A DNA stretch of 64,000 bases from assembly GCF_900168045.1 (NCBI RefSeq), contig NZ_FUYY01000003.1, positions 1-64,000 of the forward strand, given 5' to 3'. Each line of letters opens with the position of its first letter. Within the stretch, counting starts at the first letter, position 1. This document shows positions 55,511 to 64,000 of this stretch, piece by piece. Below the pieces are notes generated by a model. The model had not been told where the DNA came from. It ran no database searches and saw only the letters and a program-made list of their open reading frames with translations. Source of the DNA: Salegentibacter holothuriorum. GTDB taxonomy: Bacteria; Bacteroidota; Bacteroidia; Flavobacteriales; Flavobacteriaceae. The position numbers were made by a program, and so were the translations under genes.

Positions 55511-56533
55511 TTGAAATTTCAAGCTAAATACCTCATTTTATTTATTTTATTCTCAATTAATTCCTACGCACAAGAAGACGATGTTACGAAATTCGCAAAT
55601 GAGATGCTGTATATCGCAGATGAATTTGCAGGACCGGCAGCCGAAGGAGCAGCATATCAGGCTGGTGCAGGTTGGTTTACTTCTGCTACTGCTTTAAAGC
55701 CATGGAAAGTTGAGATTTCTTTTCAGGGGAATGCATTAATTGTACCCTCTAATCGGCAAAGTTTTACAATTTCGAATAATGATTTTGCCGGGGTGCACCC
55801 AAATGGCGATCCAATTTTAAGCATTGAAGGGGAAGGCAGTAATGCGGTGGTGCCAACCGCCTTTGGTGGAGAAACAGAAGCCTATTTTGTAGGTAATGTT
55901 AATTTTGCAGGCAATAATGTGCCTATTAGATTTCAGGCCATAGAAGGGATTAATAAAAACGTTATTGCATATCCTTTTGTGCAAGCTACAGTTGGATTGC
56001 CTTATGAGACAGAATTCTCTGCCAGAATCCTTCCGCAGTTAACTGTAGACGGAGTGGCATTTACTACTTATGGTGCAGCAGTAAAACATAATTTCACACA
56101 ATATTTTAGATTTAATAATGAAGACGATTTTCAGGCTTCGGCAATAATTGCATTTAATAAGTTTGATGCCGAATATGAATTCGTTGATCCTGTTAATTTA
56201 TCATCAGAGGGAAGTTCTTTTGGAAACTTAACCCTGGTAAATGTGAATTCTAATCTATGGATGGCTTCGGTATTAGGGTCTAAAAAATATGGCGATAGTT
56301 TTGAGATTTTTGGTGCTTTAGGTGCAACAAACTCTAATTTTAGTTACGCTATGGGAGGATCTGGGATTGCTTTAGCTCCAATTAATAATGCTCTTGGGCG
56401 TCTGGATCAAAGCCAGGCACAATTTAAAGCCGATTTAGGTTTTAATATTTATTTCAATCGTTTTAAAATTAGCACTATGGCCACCGCAGGTAAATTTTTT
56501 CATATAAATGCCGGGTTGCATTTTAGAATATAA
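55511..56533 (+). CDS. DUF6588 family secreted protein
   Basis: A 340-residue protein with signal peptide (YLILFILFSINSYAQ). Family-like features are NEMLYIADEFAGPAAEGAAYQAGAGW (in two blocks), a beta-rich body and an FHINAGLHFRI end as in outer-membrane barrels. The start is TTG at 55511. Function unknown. Confidence 0.8.
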   Translation: MKFQAKYLILFILFSINSYAQEDDVTKFANEMLYIADEFAGPAAEGAAYQAGAGWFTSATALKPWKVEISFQGNALIVPSNRQSFTISNNDFAGVHPNGDPILSIEGEGSNAVVPTAFGGETEAYFVGNVNFAGNNVPIRFQAIEGINKNVIAYPFVQATVGLPYETEFSARILPQLTVDGVAFTTYGAAVKHNFTQYFRFNNEDDFQASAIIAFNKFDAEYEFVDPVNLSSEGSSFGNLTLVNVNSNLWMASVLGSKKYGDSFEIFGALGATNSNFSYAMGGSGIALAPINNALGRLDQSQAQFKADLGFNIYFNRFKISTMATAGKFFHINAGLHFRI

Positions 56534-56582
56534 TATGCGCCATTTTTAATCATATCTTCTAGTTATACTTTAGCAATATTCG

Positions 56583-56590
56583 TATTTTTG
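56583..56590 (+). promoter_or_regulatory. mdh promoter -7 element
   Basis: TATTTTTG fits TAnnTTTG, 34 nt before the mdh start. No convincing -33 TTG was found. Confidence 0.4.
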
Positions 56591-56624
56591 ATATTGAATA
56601 TTAACCGATTTAAATAAATATAAG

Positions 56625-57551
56625 ATGAAAGTTACTATAGTAGGAGCAGGTGCCGTTGGCGCTAGTTGTGCAGAGTATGTTGCAATTAAGGATTTTGCTT
56701 CAGAAGTGGTTTTACTCGATATTAAAGAAGGAGTAGCCGAAGGGAAAGCAATGGACTTAATGCAAACTGCAACCCTAAACAGTTTTGATACTCAAATTAC
56801 CGGAACAACCAACGATTACTCTAAAACCGCAGGCAGTGATGTTGCCGTAATAACCAGCGGTATTCCTCGTAAGCCAGGAATGACTCGTGAAGAGTTAATT
56901 GGAATAAATGCCGGAATTGTAAAAGAAGTTTCTTCAAACCTTATTAAGCACTCCCCAAATGTTACGCTAATTGTGGTTAGTAACCCAATGGATACTATGA
57001 CATACCTTGTGCATAAAACTACCGGTCTTCCAAAAAATAAAATTATTGGAATGGGTGGAGCATTAGATAGCGCACGTTTTAAATTTAGATTGAGTGAAGC
57101 CCTGGAATGCCCTCCATCAGATGTTAATGGGATGGTAATTGGAGGCCATAGTGATACAGGTATGGTGCCGCTAACAAGATTGGCTACCAGAAATTCTATA
57201 CCTGTTTCAGCGTTCTTATCTGAAGATCGTTTAAACCAGGTTTCAGAAGATACTAAAGTTGGTGGGGCAACACTTACCAAATTATTAGGAACCAGTGCCT
57301 GGTATGCGCCTGGTGCAGCAGTTTCAGCTTTGGTACAGGCCATTGCCTGCAACCAGAAGAAGATGTTCCCTTGCTCGGCTATGCTTGAAGGGGAATATGG
57401 ATTAAATGATATTTGCATTGGAGTACCTGCAATTATAGGTAAAGATGGGCTGGAAAAAATTGTTGAAATTGAGCTCGATGATGCAGAATCTAAAAAGATC
57501 AAAGAGAGTGCAGAAGGTGTAAGTAAAACTAATGCTCTATTAGAACTATAA
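56625..57551 (+). CDS. mdh: Malate dehydrogenase
   Basis: Oxidises malate to oxaloacetate in the TCA cycle. A 308-residue LDH-like enzyme: NAD motif GAGAVGASCAEY, SGIPRKPGMTREELI (substrate Arg residues), VSNPMDTMTY, GALDSARF and catalytic His in GGHSDTGM. The Arg-rich active loop indicates malate rather than lactate. Confidence 0.95.
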   Translation: MKVTIVGAGAVGASCAEYVAIKDFASEVVLLDIKEGVAEGKAMDLMQTATLNSFDTQITGTTNDYSKTAGSDVAVITSGIPRKPGMTREELIGINAGIVKEVSSNLIKHSPNVTLIVVSNPMDTMTYLVHKTTGLPKNKIIGMGGALDSARFKFRLSEALECPPSDVNGMVIGGHSDTGMVPLTRLATRNSIPVSAFLSEDRLNQVSEDTKVGGATLTKLLGTSAWYAPGAAVSALVQAIACNQKKMFPCSAMLEGEYGLNDICIGVPAIIGKDGLEKIVEIELDDAESKKIKESAEGVSKTNALLEL

Positions 57552-57576
57552 ATAGTTTTAAGCTTGAATATATGTT

Positions 57577-57607
57577 AAAAAAGGTCGCGAAACTTGCGGC
57601 CTTTTTT
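57577..57607 (+). terminator. Terminator after mdh
   Basis: AAAAAAGGTCGC pairs with GCGGCCTTTTTT (one G-U pair), loop of 7 nt. Confidence 0.9.
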
Positions 57608-57641
57608 ATGTTTAAAAGTTAAATTATTCAAAAAAAAATTG

Positions 57642-57672
57642 TTGGGATTTCATTTTTGAAACCCTATATTTG
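57642..57672 (+). promoter_or_regulatory. secDF promoter (TTG-N20-TAnnTTTG)
   Basis: TTG at 57642-57644 and TATATTTG at 57665-57672, spacing 20. It is a full match to the flavobacterial housekeeping consensus and lies 43 nt before the start codon. Confidence 0.75.
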
Positions 57673-57715
57673 TCCGTTTTTAAAATCGACCTAATTAATT
57701 ATAACTTAAGGAATA

Positions 57716-60700
57716 ATGCAGAACAAAGGACTGATTAAGGTTTTTGCAATTTTATTTGGACTGGTATGTATATATCAGTTGTCTTTTACTTTTATTACCA
57801 ATAATGTAGAAAGTGAAGCTGAAGATTTTGCCAGGCAAAAAATTAGCGAAAATGTAGAAAACTATTCAGCATTGAGAGATGTTGAACAGCAGAGATATCT
57901 CGATTCCGTTGCGAATGAAGAGATTATTGCAGGTATTACGTACAGTGACGCCAAAGACAAAGAGCTAAATAAAGGGCTTGACCTTAAAGGGGGAATTAAC
58001 GTAATTCTTCAAATTTCGGTTAAAGATATTCTTGCCGGTTTAGCGAATAATACAGATGACCCTGCTTTTAATCAAGCGATAGCTGAAGCTGATGAAGCTT
58101 CTAAAGATAGCCAGGATGATTATATAGATCTTTTCTTTGAAGCTTTCAACAGTATTCCTGATGCTAAACTAGCATCTCCAGATGTGTTTGCCAATAAAAC
58201 ACTAAGTGATGAGATTAACTTCGAGATGACTAATGCTGATGTTGAAACAGTAATTAGAAGAAAGGTTGATGAGTCTATTACTTCAGCTTTTGAAGTTTTA
58301 AGAAAACGTATCGATAAATTTGGGGTAACCCAACCAAATATTCAGCGTCTTGGTAATTCTGGGAGGATTCTTGTAGAATTACCCGGAGCCAAAGATATTA
58401 ACCGTGTAAAAGGATTGCTGCAGAGTACTGCGCAATTAGAGTTTTGGCACGTTTATAAAAATAATGAGTTAGGTAACTTCTTAGCTCAGGCTAATAACGT
58501 ACTTAAGGATGTAGTAAATAAAGAGAGTGAAGAAACAGAAGCTCAAACTGATACTACTGCTGCTGAAAGCGATAGCGACATAGATGAATTACTTGCTGAA
58601 AGTGAAGAATCTACAGATGAAGTAAGCACAGGAAATAATCCTTTATTTGAACTTATCCAGGGACCTGGATTCCAGGGAGGGCCGGTTTTGGCATATTTCT
58701 CTGAGAAAGATACTGCCAGAATAAATGAATATCTTGCCATGCCAGAGGTAAGATCTTTACTTCCGGCATCGCAACGTTACGCTAAATTTGCCTGGGGAAT
58801 TCCACAGGATGAAGAAGGTGTAGTTGGTCTTTATGCTTTAAAAGGTAATCGTAATATGGAGCCACCTCTTAGTGGTGATGTGATTACAGATGCGCAACAA
58901 ACTTATGACCAAATGGGGCGTGTTGCGGTTTCTATGCAAATGGATGGAAGAGGAGCTAAAATATGGGAAGAAATGACCGGCCAGGCTTCTACACAACAAA
59001 GCAATATTGCTATTGTTTTAGATAATACTGTTTATTCTGCTCCGGGAGTTTCTACGGGACCTATCTCAGGTGGAAGAAGTGAAATAAGTGGGGATTTTAG
59101 TATTACAGAAGGTCAGGATTTAGCCAATGTTCTTAGAGCTGGTAAACTTCCTGCTTCCGCAGATATTATTCAGAGTGAGATTGTAGGGCCAAGTTTAGGT
59201 CAGGAAGCAATAGATAGTGGGATATGGTCTTTTGGTATCGCCCTTGTTTTTGTATTGTTATGGATGGTTTTCTATTATGGTAAAGCCGGTCTTTTTGCCG
59301 ATGTTGCCCTGGCAGTAAACATTCTTTTCATCTTCGGAATCCTTGCAGGCTTAGGAGCTGTGTTAACATTACCTGGTATTGCCGGTATTGTATTAACCAT
59401 TGGTATTTCGGTAGATGCTAACGTACTTATCTTTGAAAGGATCCGTGAAGAACTTGCTAAAGGAAAAATACAGAAAGATGCTATTAAAGACGGATTTAAT
59501 AACGCACTTTCTTCAATTTTAGATGCGAACATTACTACCGGTTTAACTGGTTTTATCTTATTGATCTTAGGTACAGGCCCAATTAAAGGTTTTGCTACTA
59601 CTTTATTAATAGGTATTGCAACTTCTTTATTTACCGCAATTTTCATCACCAGGTTGTTTATAGATGGATATGGTAAAAACGGAAAGTCACTTGATTTCTC
59701 AACAGGCGCAACCAAAAACCTTTTCAGAAATGTAAAAGTAGATTGGCTTGGAAAACGTAAAATTGCTTACGTAATCTCTGGAATTTTAATTATTATAAGT
59801 GTTGGTTCTTTGTTAGTACAGGGGCTAAACCAGGGGGTTGATTTTGTAGGAGGTAGAACTTATACCGTACGTTTTGATCAGGATGTGAATCCAACCGATG
59901 TTGAACAGGATCTTATCGCTGAATTTGGAAGTGCCGAAGCCAAAACTTTTGGACCAAATAACCAGCTTAAAATAACTACTAAATACAAAGTTGAAGAAGA
60001 AAGTACAGCCGTAGATAACGAGATTCAACAATCTATGTTTGATGCTTTACAAACTTACCTGCCGCAAGATCTTACTTTCGATGAATTTACTACAGGTGGA
60101 GCCGGGAAAGATATTGGTATTATGCAGTCTATGAAAGTAGGCCCAACTATTGCCGATGATATTAAGAACGACTCTTTCTGGGCTATCTTAGGATCGCTTG
60201 TTGTAATATTCCTTTATATCTTATTGCGATTTAGAAAATGGCAATTTAGTATTGGTGCCGTTGCTGCAGTAGCACACGATGTTATTATTGTATTGGGTAT
60301 CTTCTCTTTACTATACAAAGTGATGCCTTTTAGTATGGAGATTAACCAGGCATTTATTGCTGCCATACTTACGGTAATTGGTTACTCCTTAAACGATACC
60401 GTGGTTGTATTTGATAGAATTAGAGAGTTTGTAAACGAGCATACCAGCTGGCCATTAGGTAAAACTGTGAATAGCGCTTTAGATAGTACTATTAGCCGTA
60501 CGCTTAATACCTCGCTTACTACCTTAATTGTATTACTTGCTATCTTTATCTTTGGTGGAGAAAGTATTAGAGGCTTTATGTTTGCCTTGATTATTGGTGT
60601 CATTGTGGGTACTTATTCCTCTTTATTTATCGCAACTCCTGTTATGTTTGATAGTGTAACCGATAAATCTAAGATTGAAAAGAAAAAGAAAATTGAAGAA

Positions 60701-60724
60701 GATTCTGAAGCCACGACGGTTTAA
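57716..60724 (+). CDS. secDF: Protein translocase subunit SecDF (fused)
   Basis: A 1002-residue RND-type membrane protein that uses proton motive force to pull substrates from SecYEG. The SecD half (residues 1 to about 650) has LDLKGGINVILQI, an acidic variable segment with an ESDSDIDELLAESEES run, and six TM. The SecF half has GVDFVGGRTYTV and SLNDTVVVFDRIRE. The fusion is normal in Bacteroidetes. Confidence 0.96.
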   Translation: MQNKGLIKVFAILFGLVCIYQLSFTFITNNVESEAEDFARQKISENVENYSALRDVEQQRYLDSVANEEIIAGITYSDAKDKELNKGLDLKGGINVILQISVKDILAGLANNTDDPAFNQAIAEADEASKDSQDDYIDLFFEAFNSIPDAKLASPDVFANKTLSDEINFEMTNADVETVIRRKVDESITSAFEVLRKRIDKFGVTQPNIQRLGNSGRILVELPGAKDINRVKGLLQSTAQLEFWHVYKNNELGNFLAQANNVLKDVVNKESEETEAQTDTTAAESDSDIDELLAESEESTDEVSTGNNPLFELIQGPGFQGGPVLAYFSEKDTARINEYLAMPEVRSLLPASQRYAKFAWGIPQDEEGVVGLYALKGNRNMEPPLSGDVITDAQQTYDQMGRVAVSMQMDGRGAKIWEEMTGQASTQQSNIAIVLDNTVYSAPGVSTGPISGGRSEISGDFSITEGQDLANVLRAGKLPASADIIQSEIVGPSLGQEAIDSGIWSFGIALVFVLLWMVFYYGKAGLFADVALAVNILFIFGILAGLGAVLTLPGIAGIVLTIGISVDANVLIFERIREELAKGKIQKDAIKDGFNNALSSILDANITTGLTGFILLILGTGPIKGFATTLLIGIATSLFTAIFITRLFIDGYGKNGKSLDFSTGATKNLFRNVKVDWLGKRKIAYVISGILIIISVGSLLVQGLNQGVDFVGGRTYTVRFDQDVNPTDVEQDLIAEFGSAEAKTFGPNNQLKITTKYKVEEESTAVDNEIQQSMFDALQTYLPQDLTFDEFTTGGAGKDIGIMQSMKVGPTIADDIKNDSFWAILGSLVVIFLYILLRFRKWQFSIGAVAAVAHDVIIVLGIFSLLYKVMPFSMEINQAFIAAILTVIGYSLNDTVVVFDRIREFVNEHTSWPLGKTVNSALDSTISRTLNTSLTTLIVLLAIFIFGGESIRGFMFALIIGVIVGTYSSLFIATPVMFDSVTDKSKIEKKKKIEEDSEATTV

Positions 60725-60748
60725 GATTTCTTCTAAAATATAAAAGAT

Positions 60749-60778
60749 AAAAAGCGCTCCAATTGGGGCGCTTTTTTT
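60749..60778 (+). terminator. Terminator after secDF
   Basis: AAAAGCGCTCC pairs with GGGGCGCTTTT (one G-U pair), loop of AATT, followed by TTTT. A second hairpin TTTAACCT/AGGTTAAA lies at 60850-60876. Confidence 0.92.
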
Positions 60779-60880
60779 ATGGCTTGGTTTTATTGAAATC
60801 AGGTTTTAGGAATGTATATATGCTAGATATTGAAATTAGGAAACCTTCGTTTAACCTGCTTAGTTTTTAGGTTAAATCTT

Positions 60881-60888
60881 TATATTTG
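60881..60888 (+). promoter_or_regulatory. Possible promoter -7 element for the methyltransferase gene
   Basis: TATATTTG fits TAnnTTTG and lies 84 nt before the start codon. A second TATTTTTG (60960-60967) is only 4 nt before the ATG. Neither has a good -33 box. Confidence 0.4.
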
Positions 60889-60971
60889 GTTGGGTGTAAC
60901 GAGTTTTTCGTAGTTTTATATAATTTGAAAAATTCTTAGATACACCTCATTATAATTTCTATTTTTGAACC

Positions 60972-63293
60972 ATGGGTAAATTATTAAATATTGATTACTG
61001 GAAAAAAGAGTTTGGACTTTTACCGATGCACTTGAATCCGATTTTAAATGAGGAGAAATATCTTATGCTAAATGGAGGAAATGGTGATTTTTGTTTGCAG
61101 ACATCTCAAGAGAAAGAAGATTTAGAAAAGTATTTTGAAGATTCTTGGTCAACAAATACTAAAAATTATATTGTAATAAATGACGACAATGTAATAATCA
61201 ATAACTGGTTCGAGAAAAAGAGTGAGATTATACCTAAGAAAAGAATCGAACCAAATATTGAGAAATTTTATAAATATATAACATCAAAATCTTTTAAAAC
61301 ACAAGACGATATAATTCCATTTATATTGAATATTTTTAAAAAGCTTAGAAATGTAACATTTGAAAAAGAAAATCCAGTAGAAGCAATTAACACCTTATTT
61401 CTTTTATTAATAAGTATAGAAGAAAGAAAAACTAATATAGATTTTAAGAAATGGGGTGTACACGATTCCAAGCTTCCATCAAATTTTGAATATTTTTCTG
61501 AAATTATTAATAATGGTATTAACTCAATAAGTCCAAATTTAGATTTATTGCTTAGGCATACGTCAGGAACTTTATTTCAAGAAGCACACAGAGAGGTAAT
61601 ATATTTTAACCCACAACGAGATTTATTTGGTGGGGTTTCTAGTGAACTTATTACAAAAAAACAGGCATATTCTAGTATACATTATACACCTCAATATTTG
61701 GCCAGAAGTATTGTTGAAAATTCTATTGGAAATCTTGATTTAAACAAAAAGAACTTAAAAATACTGGATCCTTCTTGTGGTTCATCTGAATTCCTAATTG
61801 AAGTACTAAAACAACTAAAGAATTTAAATTATAAGGGTAAAATAATAGTTAAAGGATGGGATTCATCCCAAACTGCAATCAATACATCTAATTTTCTTTT
61901 GAAATATGAGAATCGAACCCAATGGAATAACAAATTAGAAATTCAAATTAAACTTATTGAAGATTCTTTATTAGAAGAATGGGGTACAGATAACGATTTA
62001 ATCGTAATGAATCCACCATTTGTTTCTTGGGAACTTTTAAAAAATAAAATTAATAAAGAAGCGATACGAGATACATTGAAAGAGGTCTTTAATGGAGGTA
62101 GACCAAATCAAGCTAGTGCTTTTTTCTACAAAGCCTCTGAATCTCTCAGTGAAGGTGGGGTGTTAGGATGTGTTTTGCCATCTTCGATTTTTTCTTATAA
62201 TTCCTATAATAAGCTAAGAAATGTTATCGAAGAAAAATTATCTATTAATATTATAGCAAAGTTAGGAAACTTTGTTTTCGAAGATGCACTTACCGATGTA
62301 AGCTTTTTTATAGGTAAAAAGCCAAAATCTCCCAATTCAGTAAAAGTAGTTTGGACCAAAAATGAAAAGGGTAATGTTCAGGAAGCTTTAAGAAATTTAA
62401 GAAAGATTAATTCTACCTCCCAACAAGCGGTGCAGCAGAAAAATTTTAGTATTTATACCCCGAGCTATTTTCCGGTTGTTAAAAATAGTTGGAGAATTAT
62501 TTCATTAGAAGAAAATGATTTTATAAGAGATATTGAACGCTTTGCTATTGCAGGTAATTTAACAACTATTGGTGAAATTTTTAATATAAAACAAGGTGCA
62601 TTATTAGGTGTTAAGAACATATTTAAAATTTCAATTGATGAATATGAAGCACTTAAAAAAGATGAGAAAAAGCATTTTAGACCTGTTATTACAAATAGTT
62701 CTATTAAAACTGGAAAACTAATAATTTTCGAATATGTTTGGTATCCTTATGATAAAAATGGATTGACAATTAATAGCGAGGAGGAATTAGCTTCTATTAG
62801 TTTTGCCGAAAATGTACTGAAAAAAAATAGAGCACTTTTAGAAAAGAGAAATGGTATTAGCAAATGGTGGTCGTTAACTAGGCCTAGAACTTGGCAATAC
62901 GTTCAAAAGAAAAGATTATACTCGACGAGATTTGGTAATTCAAATTCTTTCGCTTTTGATATAAATGGAGATTGTATTATAGAAGAAGGAAATGCTTTTC
63001 TTCCTAAAAAAGAATTATCTAATAACGATTATTATTTTTATTTATCTTGTTTTACTAGTAAAACGTTTGATCTATTATTGTCAATTTATTCAAAGCCAAT
63101 TATGTCAGGATTTGATTTAGGAAGGATTCAAATCAAGGATATTCCTGTACCAAATATAAAACTAAAAAATACAAAAGAATCTGAAGCATATCTAAAATTA
63201 GTAGAACTTGGTAAAGAACTTACAGAAGGTAATACGTTCGTTAAGGAAGTTATTGATGATGTTCTAGTTAATTATTTCTATCCAAGAAAATAA
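60972..63293 (+). CDS. N6-adenine DNA methyltransferase, TaqI/Eco57I-like
   Basis: A 773-residue class I methyltransferase. N-terminal helical region (1-220) without a recognisable nuclease motif; SSIHYTPQYLARSIVE (about 225-240, the xYTP block), SAM motif ILDPSCGSSEFL (about 263-274), catalytic NPPF at 347-350 (VMNPPFVSW), then GVLGCVLPSSIF. From about residue 520 a TaqI-type specificity region follows (IGEIFNIKQGALLGVKNIF, RTWQYVQKKRLYSTRFG). It methylates adenine N6 by inference from NPPF. The gene is visibly AT-rich compared with the core genes. The next gene starts 2 nt downstream. It could be an orphan, part of a restriction or BREX-like defence system, or a IIG-type enzyme lacking a visible nuclease. 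Confidence 0.88.
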   Translation: MGKLLNIDYWKKEFGLLPMHLNPILNEEKYLMLNGGNGDFCLQTSQEKEDLEKYFEDSWSTNTKNYIVINDDNVIINNWFEKKSEIIPKKRIEPNIEKFYKYITSKSFKTQDDIIPFILNIFKKLRNVTFEKENPVEAINTLFLLLISIEERKTNIDFKKWGVHDSKLPSNFEYFSEIINNGINSISPNLDLLLRHTSGTLFQEAHREVIYFNPQRDLFGGVSSELITKKQAYSSIHYTPQYLARSIVENSIGNLDLNKKNLKILDPSCGSSEFLIEVLKQLKNLNYKGKIIVKGWDSSQTAINTSNFLLKYENRTQWNNKLEIQIKLIEDSLLEEWGTDNDLIVMNPPFVSWELLKNKINKEAIRDTLKEVFNGGRPNQASAFFYKASESLSEGGVLGCVLPSSIFSYNSYNKLRNVIEEKLSINIIAKLGNFVFEDALTDVSFFIGKKPKSPNSVKVVWTKNEKGNVQEALRNLRKINSTSQQAVQQKNFSIYTPSYFPVVKNSWRIISLEENDFIRDIERFAIAGNLTTIGEIFNIKQGALLGVKNIFKISIDEYEALKKDEKKHFRPVITNSSIKTGKLIIFEYVWYPYDKNGLTINSEEELASISFAENVLKKNRALLEKRNGISKWWSLTRPRTWQYVQKKRLYSTRFGNSNSFAFDINGDCIIEEGNAFLPKKELSNNDYYFYLSCFTSKTFDLLLSIYSKPIMSGFDLGRIQIKDIPVPNIKLKNTKESEAYLKLVELGKELTEGNTFVKEVIDDVLVNYFYPRK

Positions 63294-63295
63294 TT

Positions 63296-63931
63296 ATGCT
63301 AAGACCTGAAGATTTAATTCATTCGATAAATAAAAAATGTAAAAACTTGTTTTACAACAAGTTTTATTTAATTCCATCAACAGGACACTATAATATTTCA
63401 GTTTATAGAATTCAGGGTACCGCAAATGCCTTAAATAGATTTGAAATACCTTTCGAACCAGTAAAGGTGTTAAATTGGTTCGACAACTTTTGGGTATTTC
63501 TAGAAGTTAAATTTATCTATCAAGAACTAATTGTTGAAAGAAAAAAAGTAAAACAAATACACATATATATATCACTTTCGATTTTCGAAGGTGAAGAAAC
63601 AGATGATATCAAAAATCAATTATTTAGAGCTGAATGGGATGATTATCAAAATCCGAATGAAAAACATTCACAACCTCATTGGCATATTACTTCACATCAA
63701 GCATTAGAAAAAACATTTACTGAATATTCAAACAGCTTTGATAATGGTGACTTCCTTGCATTATTAGAAGAAGAAAAAGAAAAACTTTTTGATGTCAAAA
63801 ACATTCATTTTGCCATGAATGGTAATTGGCAAAATGATGAATCACACATTCATAAATTAGATGATATTGATAAAATCACAAAATGGTTACAAGGGGTTTT
63901 AAAACATATTAGAGTTGAATTAGAACAATAA
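63296..63931 (+). CDS. His-rich protein of unknown function, operonic with methyltransferase
   Basis: A 211-residue soluble protein with no signal peptide. I do not recognise the family. It has a beta-rich N-terminal half (FYLIPSTGHYNISVYRI, FWVFLEVKFIYQELIVERKK) and a cluster of histidines: H124, H128 and H130 in HSQPHWHI, then H184 and H186 in SHIHKL. The HxxxHxH plus HxH layout could bind a metal, so a nuclease or hydrolase is possible but unproven. The 2-nt spacing to the methyltransferase and the same AT-rich composition suggest a joint function, probably defence or its regulation. Confidence 0.75.
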   Translation: MLRPEDLIHSINKKCKNLFYNKFYLIPSTGHYNISVYRIQGTANALNRFEIPFEPVKVLNWFDNFWVFLEVKFIYQELIVERKKVKQIHIYISLSIFEGEETDDIKNQLFRAEWDDYQNPNEKHSQPHWHITSHQALEKTFTEYSNSFDNGDFLALLEEEKEKLFDVKNIHFAMNGNWQNDESHIHKLDDIDKITKWLQGVLKHIRVELEQ

Positions 63932-64000
63932 AACAGCGCACAACATCCAAATAACAGGCAAAGCAGATTAAGTGTAATTTTAGAATCCTAAGAAAGAAAA
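63932..64000. other. Window end, nothing recognised
   Basis: The last 69 nt carry no recognisable gene start or terminator. The island's further genes would lie to the right. Confidence 0.4.

Noticed and set aside
56816-57502. 228-codon open frame on the minus strand inside mdh
   Set aside because: mdh on the plus strand has every family motif. The reverse frame has no recognisable features and no separate start signals.
60972-63293. Type IIG restriction-modification fusion enzyme
   Set aside because: No PD-(D/E)xK-like motif could be seen in the N-terminal 220 residues, so a fused nuclease is not supported by sequence reading alone.

Overview
The window is a 64 kb piece of a Bacteroidetes chromosome, most likely a (marine-type) Flavobacteriaceae member. 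The evidence is gldB-gldC gliding genes behind nadE, a SusC/SusD pair, a fused SecDF, TAnnTTTG-type promoter elements (the sigma-A consensus of this phylum), a flavobacterial dcw cluster, and many proteins of types I know mainly from this phylum (GldB/GldC, DUF2911, DUF6588, DUF2867-SDR). A genus such as Gramella or Salegentibacter is only a guess. Most of the window is ordinary core genome. The less ordinary material is at the two ends, in a few insertions, and in intergenic repeats.

Layout. 1-335: 3' part of an IS200/IS605-type element that has landed in a BCCT transporter gene, of which only the N-terminal half remains (to 1071). 1143-4031: SDR/DUF2867 protein, small membrane protein, MarC, hypothetical. 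4213-9285: argS (with a large internal insertion), ffh, a four-helix-bundle gene flanked by inverted repeats, folD. 9383-12158 (minus): RluF, VOC protein, AI-2E family permease, YkvA protein. 12293-14796: ECF sigma factor, TM protein that is a probable anti-sigma, and an outer-membrane-like protein. 15091-17686: dnaG (zinc ligands lost) and a convergent NarL-type regulator with Glu at the phosphoacceptor site. 17801-22226: nadE, gldB, gldC, a small conserved protein, engB, an alpha/beta hydrolase.

22507-38571 is the division and cell wall (dcw) cluster: mraZ, rsmH, ftsL-like, ftsI, murE, mraY, murD, ftsW, murG, murC, ftsQ, ftsA, ftsZ. It lacks murF and ddl. It is preceded by three GTGGTA boxes spaced exactly 10 bp apart, a likely MraZ operator. 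38654-44166 (minus) holds a lipoprotein-type inorganic pyrophosphatase, a lipoprotein, a HerA-like ATPase, and two peptidoglycan peptidases (S66, S13). 44331-51740 holds SusC, SusD, a lipoprotein amidase, an M14 carboxypeptidase and queE. 51977-60724 holds a DUF2911 protein, an 890-nt gene-poor gap with decayed sequence, gyrB, a DUF6588 protein, mdh and secDF.

60972-63931 is visibly more AT-rich and begins what looks like an accessory region: a TaqI/Eco57I-like N6-adenine methyltransferase and, 2 nt downstream, a His-rich protein (HxxxHWH...HIH) that I do not recognise. This pair, cut by the window end from its further neighbours, is the best candidate for an undescribed (possibly defence) system. 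Other points worth a second look are the roughly 110-residue insertion in ArgS, the inverted-repeat-flanked four-helix-bundle module between ffh and folD, and a family of REP-like paired palindromes (14968, 30411, 32939, 51767) with compensatory stem changes. No tRNA, rRNA or CRISPR array was seen.
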